A stretch of 7,017 nt of DNA, taken from contig JAODLU010000388.1 in assembly GCA_025464125.1 (NCBI GenBank), positions 1 through 7,017 on the forward strand. Direction: 5' to 3'. The notes under the pieces are model-generated. The model was not told the DNA's origin, did not search any database, and worked only from the letters and a program-made list of their open reading frames with translations. The translations under genes and the position numbers were made by a program. This document shows, piece by piece, positions 1 to 6,697 of the stretch (position 1 is the stretch's first letter; each line of letters opens with the position of its first letter). The DNA comes from Microbacteriaceae bacterium. Its GTDB lineage: Bacteria > Actinomycetota > Actinomycetes > Actinomycetales > Microbacteriaceae.

Positions 1-2078
1 GGGTCAACTGGGACCCGGTTGACCAGACCGTGCTGGCCAACGAGCAGGTGCTGCCGGATGGAACATCCGATCGCTCAGGCGCGGTCGTGGTGAAGAAGAA
101 GCTCACCCAGTGGTATTTCAAGATCACTGACTACGCCGACCGCCTGCTCGACGATCTGAACCAGCTCGAGGGTTCATGGCCGCCGAAGGTGCTGGCGATG
201 CAACGCAACTGGATCGGCCGCTCGATCGGGGCGGATGTCGACTTCGAGATCGAGGGTCGCGATGAATCCGTCACCGTGTTCACAACCCGACCAGACACGC
301 TGTACGGCGCTACATTCATGGTCGTCGCCCCTGACGCGGACCTGGCTGCAGAGCTCGTCGAGAGCCGTTCGCCCGAAGTGAAAGCGGCGTTCGCCGAGTA
401 CCTCACCCAGGTGCAGAAGACCACTGAGATCGAGCGCCAGGACGCGAGCAGGCCGAAGACCGGTGTGTTCCTCGACCGTTTCGCCATCAACCCGGTCAAC
501 GGCGAGAGGCTGCCGATCTGGGCTGCAGACTATGTGCTCGCGGACTACGGGCACGGCGCGGTCATGGCAGTTCCCGCCCACGACCAGCGCGACCTCGATT
601 TTGCTCGCAAGTTCGGCCTGCCGGTGAAGGTCGTGCTCGACACGAACGCGCCGGTGACCGGCGTCATCCCCGTTATCCCGGTCAACCCTGAGACCGGTGA
701 GGCCGAGCTGCCTGACGACCTGCCGCCGCTGGACCCTGCAGTCACCGGAAGGCCGCTGCTCGGCGAGGGCCGCATGATCAACTCGGGCCCGCTCGATGGG
801 CTGAGCAAGTCCAACGCGATCAAGCGCGTGGTCGAGCAGCTCGAAGCCGCAGGCAAGGGCCGCTCTGCGCGCAACTATCGGTTGCGCGACTGGCTGATTT
901 CCCGCCAGCGCTACTGGGGCACCCCCATCCCGATCCTGCATGGCGAGAATGGCGAACTGATTCCGGTTGCTGAAGACCAGTTGCCAGTTCTGCTGCCCTC
1001 GAGCGAGGGCCTCGACCTGAAGCCGAAGGGCACATCGCCGCTGGGTGGAGCCGAGGACTGGGTGAACGTGACCCTGCCCGATGGCACTTCAGCGCGACGC
1101 GACCCCGACACGATGGACACGTTCGTCGACAGCTCCTGGTACTTCCTGCGATTCATGAATCCCAACGACGACACTCGCGCTTTCGACCCCGCGCAGGTCG
1201 ATAAGTGGGCGCCGGTCGACCAGTATGTCGGCGGCGTCGAGCATGCCATCCTTCATTTGCTCTACGCGCGGTTCATCACCAAGGTGCTGTTCGACCTCGG
1301 TTACGTGAGCTTTACCGAGCCCTTCAGCGCGTTGCTCAACCAGGGCATGGTGCTTTCCGGCGGCTCGAAGATGTCGAAGAGCAAGGGTGGCGTGAATCTC
1401 GGCGACGAGATCGACGCGCACGGTGTGGACGCCATCCGCCTGACCATGGCGTTCGCCGGCCCGCCTGAGGACGACATCAACTGGGAAGACGTGTCCCCGG
1501 CAGGGTCTGCCAAGTTCCTGGCTCGTGCATGGCGCCTGGCGCAGGATGTCACCAGCGCCCCTGAGGTCGAGTGGCGCTCTGGCGACACAGAGCTTCGGCG
1601 TGTCACCCACCGCTTCCTCGCGGAAGCGCCAGGCCTCATTGAGGCTTTCAAGTTCAACGTTGTCGTCGCCCGCCTGATGGAACTCGTGAACGCCACCCGA
1701 AAGGCCATCGACTCCGGCCCCGGCCGGGCGGATGCCGCAGTGCGTGAAGCCACCGAAACCGTGGCCCTCGCCCTCAGCCTGTTCGCGCCGTACACGGCCG
1801 AAGAGATGTGGGAGAAGCTGGGTTACCCTGCCAGCGTCGCCATGTATGGCTGGCGTCGAGCTGACCCGACCCTGCTCGTGGAAAACTCGGTGACCGCGGT
1901 CATCCAGGTAAACGGCAAGGTGCGCGACCGCATCGAGGTCAACCCGAAGATCGACCCGGCCGAACTTGAAAAACTCGCTCGTTCCTCTGCTGCGGTCTCG
2001 CGCGCGATCGGTGAATCCACGATCGTAAACGTGATCGTGCGAGCCCCGAGACTGGTGAACATCGCTGTAAAGCAGTAG
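1..2078 (+). CDS. leuS: Leucyl-tRNA synthetase, 5'-truncated by the window edge
   Basis: Cytoplasmic class I aminoacyl-tRNA synthetase that charges tRNA-Leu with leucine using ATP. The reading frame is open from base 3 to the TAG at 2076-2078 and gives about 691 residues. Bacterial LeuRS is usually about 800-860 residues, so roughly the first 150, including the HIGH motif, lie outside the window. In order one sees: the loop beginning [16 protein letters not shown] at base 3; the CP1 editing domain with its threonine-rich motif TTRPDTLYG (from 282) and [16 protein letters not shown] (546-593), whose Asp residues match those that discriminate mischarged tRNA; the return to the catalytic core at [19 protein letters not shown] (near 880-940); [13 protein letters not shown] (near 1115-1155); [11 protein letters not shown] (near 1240-1275); the ATP-binding KMSKS signature at 1368-1382; then the anticodon-binding helical domain and the C-terminal domain with [14 protein letters not shown]. 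The usual zinc-loop cysteines are absent. The identification is very secure. Confidence 0.98.
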   Translation, partial: VNWDPVDQTVLANEQVLPDGTSDRSGAVVVKKKLTQWYFKITDYADRLLDDLNQLEGSWPPKVLAMQRNWIGRSIGADVDFEIEGRDESVTVFTTRPDTLYGATFMVVAPDADLAAELVESRSPEVKAAFAEYLTQVQKTTEIERQDASRPKTGVFLDRFAINPVNGERLPIWAADYVLADYGHGAVMAVPAHDQRDLDFARKFGLPVKVVLDTNAPVTGVIPVIPVNPETGEAELPDDLPPLDPAVTGRPLLGEGRMINSGPLDGLSKSNAIKRVVEQLEAAGKGRSARNYRLRDWLISRQRYWGTPIPILHGENGELIPVAEDQLPVLLPSSEGLDLKPKGTSPLGGAEDWVNVTLPDGTSARRDPDTMDTFVDSSWYFLRFMNPNDDTRAFDPAQVDKWAPVDQYVGGVEHAILHLLYARFITKVLFDLGYVSFTEPFSALLNQGMVLSGGSKMSKSKGGVNLGDEIDAHGVDAIRLTMAFAGPPEDDINWEDVSPAGSAKFLARAWRLAQDVTSAPEVEWRSGDTELRRVTHRFLAEAPGLIEAFKFNVVVARLMELVNATRKAIDSGPGRADAAVREATETVALALSLFAPYTAEEMWEKLGYPASVAMYGWRRADPTLLVENSVTAVIQVNGKVRDRIEVNPKIDPAELEKLARSSAAVSRAIGESTIVNVIVRAPRLVNIAVKQ

Positions 2079-2085
2079 CGGCGGC

Positions 2086-2117
2086 CAATCCGCGCGAGCT
2101 GCAGGCTCGCCGGATTG
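2086..2117 (+). terminator. Stem-loop after leuS (possible terminator or attenuator)
   Basis: The arms CAATCCG(C)GCGAGC (2086-2099) and GCTCGCCGGATTG (2105-2117) pair over 13 bp with one bulged C at 2093 and a 5-base loop. It lies 7 bases after the leuS stop. No T-run follows (TCCCCACC comes next), so it is not a classical intrinsic terminator. U-poor hairpin terminators are common in actinobacteria. It could end leuS transcription, reduce read-through into comEA, or protect the leuS 3' end. The pairing is seen directly; the role is inferred. Confidence 0.5.
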
Positions 2118-2161
2118 TCCCCACCTTCAGCCACAGGGCGGTCGCGGTTTGCGGACTTCTT

Positions 2162-2173
2162 TAGTTTTCGACG
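2162..2173 (+). promoter_or_regulatory. Possible -10 element for a leaderless comEA transcript
   Basis: TAGTTT at 2162-2167 fits the loose actinobacterial -10 pattern TAnnnT and ends six bases before the comEA ATG at 2174. That would place the transcription start at or next to the A of the start codon. The short stretch before the ATG is TTCGACG and has no Shine-Dalgarno sequence. No convincing -35 box is visible at 16-18 bp upstream, so this is a weak call. Confidence 0.3.
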
Positions 2174-2875
2174 ATGACCGCCCCCGATCGCACGGCTGCG
2201 CCAGGGGAGAGCGAACCCGGCATCAGCGAACGGGGCATAGTCACGGCGCCGCGCAGTCGGCTGCGAATCGGCCTCGGCGCCGCCGTCGTGCTGCTGGTGG
2301 TTGGCGTGGGCATCGCGGTACTGGCCAGCGCGCTGGCCCCGCATGGCGCAAGCGCGGAGCTCAGTGCACCCCTGCCGACGGGCACCATGAGCAGCACAGC
2401 GGGCATAACGACGATCGTCCCCGGCAGCTCGACCCTCTACGTGCACATCCTCGGCGATGTTGTTCGCCCAGGCCTATACCTGCTGCAGGATGGCGATCGT
2501 GCGGTGGACGCGGTGGCGGCGGCCGGTGGGTTCGCCCCAACCGCCGACCAGTCCCAGCTCAACCTCGCGCGGCTGCTTGTCGACGGCGAGCAGATCTTCG
2601 TGCCGGCCGTCGGGCAGTCGCCAGCAGCCGGACTTTCGGGCAGCGGTTCGACGGGCGGCAATTCCGCGGGCGCGTCCGTCGCGGGCAAGGTAAACGTCAA
2701 TACGGCTGACGCCACGACGCTCGAGACACTGCCGCGAGTCGGGCCCGCAATGGCCAAGCGCATCCTGGACTGGCGCACGGCCAATGGGCGTTTCAGCGCC
2801 ATCGAAGATCTCATGAGCGTGACCGGCATCGGCGAGAAGACCTTCGATGGCCTCAAAGAACTTGTGACCGTCTGA
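2174..2875 (+). CDS. comEA: Competence protein ComEA, membrane-anchored helix-hairpin-helix DNA receptor
   Basis: Binds double-stranded DNA outside the cytoplasmic membrane and presents it to the ComEC channel during natural transformation (family role). The protein is 233 residues. Residues 1-30 are a polar cytoplasmic tail rich in Pro, Glu and Arg. One membrane segment spans about 31-54. A Ser/Thr/Pro-rich spacer leads to an SLBB-type domain at about 87-145 (LYVHILGDVVRPGLY to DGEQIFVPA). A Gly/Ser linker covers 146-171. The C-terminal ComEA helix-hairpin-helix domain covers about 172-233, opening with VNVNTADATTLETLPRVG and carrying two hairpins (LPRVGPAMAKRI and VTGIGEKTFDGL). An in-frame TAG at 2162-2164 makes the ATG at 2174 the first possible start; no Shine-Dalgarno sequence precedes it. 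Its TGA shares one base with the comEC ATG, implying coupled translation. Length and architecture match full-length actinobacterial ComEA. Confidence 0.93.
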   Translation: MTAPDRTAAPGESEPGISERGIVTAPRSRLRIGLGAAVVLLVVGVGIAVLASALAPHGASAELSAPLPTGTMSSTAGITTIVPGSSTLYVHILGDVVRPGLYLLQDGDRAVDAVAAAGGFAPTADQSQLNLARLLVDGEQIFVPAVGQSPAAGLSGSGSTGGNSAGASVAGKVNVNTADATTLETLPRVGPAMAKRILDWRTANGRFSAIEDLMSVTGIGEKTFDGLKELVTV

Positions 2876-5193
2876 TGGCCGACTTCAGGCTCGCTCTCCC
2901 TGTCGTGATTGCCTGGTGCAGCGCGGCGGTCATGATTGCGTTCCCGCATGCCCTGCCCAGCGCGTCGCTGGCTGCGTGGGCAGTGGCCATCGCTGCTACA
3001 GTCCTGGCCGTCGTGCTTAGCCGGCGCGGGTGGCTGGCAACAGTGGCTGTCACGCTGGTCGCGATTGCGCTGCTGCTGGCAGTCGCATCCGCCCACGCGC
3101 CAGTGCGGCAACCTGCTGGGTTGCTCGATGCCTCGACGCACGGGCGGTTCGTTCGAGCCACCGTTGTCACGACCGAGACAGTACATCCCGGTGCGCAGTA
3201 CTTTCGGGGCACGATCACGCAGGCACAGGTCGGCACTCGATCGTCGGGGACCGAGGTGCCAGTGCTCGTCTTCGCCAGCATGGATGCCGCGGCAGCCCCA
3301 ATCGGCATCGCAACGAGCCTGCGCCTCGAGGGCACACTCGCCGCGGCAGATCCCGCTTCCGGTATCGCATTCCGCTTCTTTGCCGGCGGCAAGCCTTCTG
3401 TCGTGGGGTCGCCACCGCCGTTGCTCGACTGGGCCAATGCCCTGCGGGAGAGTTTTCGTCGTGCAGCTTCGACGTTGCCGGGCGACGGCGGCGCACTGCT
3501 GCCAGGACTCGCCATCGGTGACACTGGCGCTGTCAGCGAGAGCCTCGATGCGGCGATGAAGACAAGTTCGCTCAGTCACCTCACCGCAGTTTCCGGCGCG
3601 AACTGCGCTGTCGTGATCGGGCTGGTGATGATCGGCGGAGCACGACTCGGCCTGTCGCGCCGAGCCAGGATCGGCGCATCGATCGTGGTGCTGGCCGCAT
3701 TCGTCGTGCTCGTAACCCCAGAGCCCAGCGTGCTGCGGGCGGCAGTGATGGCAGTGATCGTGCTCAGCGCCCTGGCGCGCGGCAGGCCCGTGCATGGCCT
3801 GCCGGTGCTCGCGCTTGCCGCATACGTGCTGCTTGTGCTCGACCCGTGGCTCGCGCGCGACTACGGCTTCGTGCTGTCTGTGCTGGCGACTGGTGGCCTG
3901 CTGCTGTTGGCGGGGCCACTCGCGAAGGCCATGTCGCGGTGGCTGCCGGCATCCGTATCTGCGGTGATCGCCGTGCCGCTGGCAGCCCAGCTTGCCTGCC
4001 AGCCTGTGCTCATCCTTCTCGCGCCGGTGTTGCCGACCTGGGGAATCCTGGCGAACATGCTTGCCGAGCCCGCGGCACCGCTTGCGACTGTGCTTGGGCT
4101 CGTCGCCTGCTCGGTGCTGCCGTGGTGGCCGGGTGCTGGGCAGGTGATCGCCTCGGTCGCGTGGGTGCCATCGGCATGGATAGCAGGCATCGCCAGGTTC
4201 TTCGCGGCAGCCCCTGGCCACAGCATTCCCTGGCCGCCGGGCGTCACGGGAGTCCTGCTCATTACCGGGGTGACCGTGATGATGCTGGTCTTCGCTTTTC
4301 GCGACCGTCGGGCGCGCACCGTGGCCGCAGCGGGTCTCGCTTTGGCTCTCGTCGCCTACATCGGTATCGTCGGCGGCACCGCGGTCACAGTGCAACTCGG
4401 CAGGCCAGCGAACTGGCAGTTTGCAGCCTGCGACATCGGTCAGGGGGATGCGGTTCTCATCCGCAGCCTCGGCCGCGTCGCCCTGATCGACACCGGGCCG
4501 GAGCCCGCGCTGCTGACCAGGTGCCTCGACACCCTTGGCATCGATCGCATCGACCTTCTGGTGCTCACCCACTACGACCTCGATCATGTTGGAGGTGCAG
4601 CGGCGGTTTTCGGCAGGGTGGGCGTCGCGATGGTCGGACCGATGGACGGCGGTGACGACGAACGACTCGTCCGCGACCTGGCAGGGGCGGGCGCTGAGGT
4701 GCGCCAGGCCTCCCGCGGCATGGAAGGAATGCTCGGCGACCTGCGCTGGCAGGTGCTCTGGCCGAAGGAGAAACTCGGCACGGTCGATCCCGGCAACGAC
4801 GCAAGCGTCACCATCAGTGTCAGCGCTGGTGGTGACTGCCCTGCCGGCTGCCTCAGCGGCCTGTTCCTCGGCGACCTGGGCGAGCGACCGCAGGCGTTGA
4901 TGATGGCCGCAAACCGCCTCGGAACTGTGGATGTCGTCAAGGTCGCGCACCACGGATCAGCCGACCAGCTTGCCCGCCTGTACGAGCGCATCCACGCCAC
5001 TGTCGGGCTGGTGAGTGTCGGAGCAGACAACCGGTACGGGCATCCGACTGAGCACCTCCTGCAGATACTGTCCAGCGTCGGCACACTGGCTGCGCGCACC
5101 GACCAGCAGGGGCTGATCCTGGTTTCGCCTGCACCCGGCGGCAGGGTCGGGGTGTGGTCTGAGCGAGCCCCGTCGGTCGGTGGCGCCGGTTAG
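2875..5193 (+). CDS. comEC: ComEC/Rec2-family DNA internalisation protein
   Basis: Polytopic membrane protein thought to form the channel that takes single-stranded DNA across the cytoplasmic membrane. The protein is 772 residues. The N-terminal part has hydrophobic segments at about 5-22, 30-48 and 54-73. A soluble, OB-like region covers about 85-175. The Competence domain starts near 205 with LPGLAIGDTGAVSE and the signature LSHLTAVSGANCAVVIGL (about 233-250). Many membrane helices follow to about 505. A C-terminal metallo-beta-lactamase-like domain covers about 512-760, with DIGQGDAVLI (520-529), the metal motif THYDLDHVGG (565-574), ND (641-642), GD (666-667), AHHGS (691-695) and GHP (722-724). 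The domain may degrade the non-transported strand. These motifs look intact, so no decay is evident. The ATG overlaps the comEA stop (TGATG) and has no good Shine-Dalgarno sequence, pointing to translational coupling. Full length for actinobacteria. Confidence 0.95.
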   Translation: MADFRLALPVVIAWCSAAVMIAFPHALPSASLAAWAVAIAATVLAVVLSRRGWLATVAVTLVAIALLLAVASAHAPVRQPAGLLDASTHGRFVRATVVTTETVHPGAQYFRGTITQAQVGTRSSGTEVPVLVFASMDAAAAPIGIATSLRLEGTLAAADPASGIAFRFFAGGKPSVVGSPPPLLDWANALRESFRRAASTLPGDGGALLPGLAIGDTGAVSESLDAAMKTSSLSHLTAVSGANCAVVIGLVMIGGARLGLSRRARIGASIVVLAAFVVLVTPEPSVLRAAVMAVIVLSALARGRPVHGLPVLALAAYVLLVLDPWLARDYGFVLSVLATGGLLLLAGPLAKAMSRWLPASVSAVIAVPLAAQLACQPVLILLAPVLPTWGILANMLAEPAAPLATVLGLVACSVLPWWPGAGQVIASVAWVPSAWIAGIARFFAAAPGHSIPWPPGVTGVLLITGVTVMMLVFAFRDRRARTVAAAGLALALVAYIGIVGGTAVTVQLGRPANWQFAACDIGQGDAVLIRSLGRVALIDTGPEPALLTRCLDTLGIDRIDLLVLTHYDLDHVGGAAAVFGRVGVAMVGPMDGGDDERLVRDLAGAGAEVRQASRGMEGMLGDLRWQVLWPKEKLGTVDPGNDASVTISVSAGGDCPAGCLSGLFLGDLGERPQALMMAANRLGTVDVVKVAHHGSADQLARLYERIHATVGLVSVGADNRYGHPTEHLLQILSSVGTLAARTDQQGLILVSPAPGGRVGVWSERAPSVGGAG

Positions 5194-5230
5194 GCTGGGC
5201 GGCAGGCATTCACGACGGTTGAGGAGTCCA

Positions 5231-6268
5231 GTGGCAGGCAGGACCCCGGCTGGCAGGCCATCGGCCAAACCAGCGAAGTCCGTTGTCACCATTCCGCAGC
5301 TCGGGTGGGACAAGGTGCGACCGGCAAAAGTCGTACTGGTGTCTGGCACTGAGCAGTTCCTGGCCGATCGCGCGATTCGCACCCTGCGCGAGATCCTGCG
5401 AGCAGAAGACCCGAGCCTCGAGGTCAGCGACATCGAGGCCGACGCATACTCGCCTGGTGAGCTGATCACCCTCGCCAGCCCCTCACTTTTCGCCGAGCCA
5501 CGACTCATTCGCGCGACGGCGGTCGAGAAATGCACCGACGCATTCATCGCCGAAGTGATGGCATACCTCGAGAATCCGGCCGACGACACATATCTCGTGT
5601 TGCGCCACGGCGGGGGAGTGCGCGGCAAGAAGCTTCTGGATGCCGTGCGCGGCGGCCTCGGGGGCGGCATCGAGATCATCTGTGCCGACCTGAAGAAAGA
5701 CGCCGAGCGGTACGACTTCGCGGCTGCCGAATTCGCTGCAGAGGGCAGGCGCATCACCAGTGGGGCCCTCCGCGCGCTCACCTCGGCGTTCGCTGATGAC
5801 CTTGCCGAACTCGCCGCCGCCTGCCAGCAACTGCTCGCAGACGAAGGCGCCGAGATCACCGAGGTCACAGTCGAGAAGTACTACTCGGGCCGAGTCGAGA
5901 CCAACGCATTCCGCGTCGCTGACACAGCTATCGCCGGGCGTTACGGTGACGCCCTCGTGCTGCTGAGGCACGCCATCGCATCAGGGGCAGACCCCGTGCC
6001 GATCCTCGCCGCGTTCGCGAGCAAGCTGCGCACAATGGCAAAACTTTCCGGCGCTCGTGGGTCGAGCGGCCAGTTGGCACAGCAGTTCGGGCTGGCGCCA
6101 TGGCAGGTCGACCGTGCCCGTCGTGACCTTCAGGGGTGGGATGACGCGGGGCTTGGCCGCGCGATCCAGCTGCTGGCAGAAACCGATGCCGCCATCAAGG
6201 GCGCAGGCCGCGACCCCGTCTACGCGCTCGAGCGCATGATCGGCGTGATCAGCGATCGAGCTCGTTAA
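5231..6268 (+). CDS. holA: DNA polymerase III delta subunit (clamp-loader)
   Basis: Part of the clamp-loader complex; the delta subunit opens the beta sliding clamp for loading onto primed DNA. From the GTG at 5231 the protein is 345 residues. This start follows GAGGAG (5221-5226) with a 4-base gap. The same frame stays open up to a GTG at 5180 inside comEC, but that would only add a basic, family-unlike N-terminus. Residues 1-30 are a short Ala/Pro/Lys tail. An AAA+-like N-terminal domain starts at about 33 with KVVLVSGTEQFLADRAI and includes PSLFAEPRLIRA (84-95) and the YLVLRHGGG strand (121-129). The middle and C-terminal helical collar domains follow, with TVEKYYSGRVETNAFRVADT (213-232) and HAIASGADPVPILAAFASKL (247-266). 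The protein ends normally at TAA. It is 37 bp downstream of comEC on the same strand, the order common in actinobacteria and many other bacteria. Confidence 0.93.
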   Translation: MAGRTPAGRPSAKPAKSVVTIPQLGWDKVRPAKVVLVSGTEQFLADRAIRTLREILRAEDPSLEVSDIEADAYSPGELITLASPSLFAEPRLIRATAVEKCTDAFIAEVMAYLENPADDTYLVLRHGGGVRGKKLLDAVRGGLGGGIEIICADLKKDAERYDFAAAEFAAEGRRITSGALRALTSAFADDLAELAAACQQLLADEGAEITEVTVEKYYSGRVETNAFRVADTAIAGRYGDALVLLRHAIASGADPVPILAAFASKLRTMAKLSGARGSSGQLAQQFGLAPWQVDRARRDLQGWDDAGLGRAIQLLAETDAAIKGAGRDPVYALERMIGVISDRAR

Positions 6269-6274
6269 CGCACG

Positions 6275-6301
6275 AACCCCGCCACCAGTGGTGACGGGGT
6301 T
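6275..6301. terminator. Bidirectional hairpin terminator between convergent holA and rpsT
   Basis: A 27-base inverted repeat sits 6 bases after the holA stop and 13 bases after the rpsT stop. The arms are AACCCCGCCACCA (6275-6287) and TGGTGACGGGGTT (6289-6301) around G6288. Read on the plus strand there is one C/A mismatch (6282/6294). Read on the minus strand the same position is a G-U wobble, so the RNA from rpsT can pair along all 13 positions. Neither side has a T-run of the classical kind. The position between two convergent genes supports a shared terminator. Confidence 0.8.
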
Positions 6302-6314
6302 ACGGCTGAAAGCT

Positions 6315-6575
6315 TCAGAGGGCGTTGACCTGCTTGGCGATGGCCGACTTGCGGTTCGCTGCCTGATTCTTGTGAAGCACGCCCTTGCTGGCGGCCTTGT
6401 CGAGCTTCTTCGACGCGACGAGCAGCGCTGCTGCGGCCTTCGTCTTGTCGCCGGCGACAACAGCCTCGCGGGTCGCGCGCACTGCGGTCTTGACCTCGCT
6501 CTTGACGGCCTTGTTACGCTCCTGGGACTTCTTGTTCGTGCCGATGCGCTTGATCTGCGACTTGATGTTTGCCAA
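6315..6575 (-). CDS. rpsT: 30S ribosomal protein S20
   Basis: Small-subunit ribosomal protein that binds 16S rRNA early in 30S assembly. Starting at the TTG at 6575-6573, the product is 86 residues, the normal S20 length. It begins M(TTG)[17 protein letters not shown], continues through [14 protein letters not shown], and ends with the conserved basic C-terminal helix [15 protein letters not shown]; the stop is TGA. The frame extends upstream to a GTG at 6623, which would add 16 residues ([16 protein letters not shown]) not found in S20, so the TTG is preferred. A weak purine stretch, GAAAG (6589-6585), lies 9 bases before the TTG. Lys, Arg and Ala dominate the composition, as usual for S20. 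The gene is convergent with holA and divergent from the aminotransferase gene. Confidence 0.95.
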   Translation of the reverse strand: MANIKSQIKRIGTNKKSQERNKAVKSEVKTAVRATREAVVAGDKTKAAAALLVASKKLDKAASKGVLHKNQAANRKSAIAKQVNAL

Positions 6576-6640
6576 TTGAAGAATCTTTCGTAGAAATGGA
6601 TTGAGGTCGTGCGGAGATTCCACACGGAAGCCAAGGGTCT

Positions 6641-6669
6641 ACGTTACCAGCGCGGGGAGGCCAAGGCAA
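6641..6669 (-). promoter_or_regulatory. Probable rpsT promoter
   Basis: Read on the minus strand, TTGCCT (6669-6664) matches the -35 consensus TTGACA at 4 of 6 bases. It is followed after exactly 17 bp by TAACGT (6646-6641), which fits the TAnnnT form of the -10 box. Transcription would start near 6634, giving a leader of about 59 bases before the TTG start of rpsT. The match is inferred from consensus and spacing only. Confidence 0.5.
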
Positions 6670-6681
6670 TCTCCGCTGGCC

Positions 6682-6689
6682 CGTAATAG
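6682..6689 (+). promoter_or_regulatory. Possible -10 element for a leaderless aminotransferase transcript
   Basis: The AT-rich stretch CGTAATAG (6682-6689) is the only -10-like sequence close to the ATG at 6698. It lies where a -10 box would put the RNA start at or just before the start codon. No -35 match is visible 16-18 bp upstream, so the call is weak. Confidence 0.25.
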
Positions 6690-6697
6690 CCTGAGGC

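Noticed and set aside
174..941. Minus-strand open frame of 255 codons opposite leuS
   Set aside because: Low-complexity, His/Arg/Asp-rich translation with no domain, lying wholly within the well-supported leuS frame.
2149..2709. Plus-strand open frame of 186 codons overlapping comEA in another frame
   Set aside because: Arg/Gly/Pro-rich shadow translation. comEA in the alternative frame has a membrane segment, an SLBB domain and helix-hairpin-helix motifs.
2437..4953. Very long minus-strand open frame (838 codons) opposite comEA and comEC
   Set aside because: The translation is rich in His, Arg, Cys and Gln with no recognisable domain. It is a typical antisense shadow of a high-GC gene whose rare stop codons leave opposite frames open. 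The plus-strand genes have clear family motifs.
5483..5971. Minus-strand open frame of 162 codons opposite holA
   Set aside because: No family features and fully contained in holA; a GC-driven shadow.
6288..6593. Plus-strand open frame of 101 codons opposite rpsT
   Set aside because: It starts inside the terminator hairpin and mirrors the S20 gene; Leu/Arg-rich with no recognisable family.
6315..6623. Longer S20 of 102 residues from the GTG at 6623
   Set aside because: The extra 16 residues are not part of S20, and the TTG at 6575 gives exactly the family N-terminus and length.
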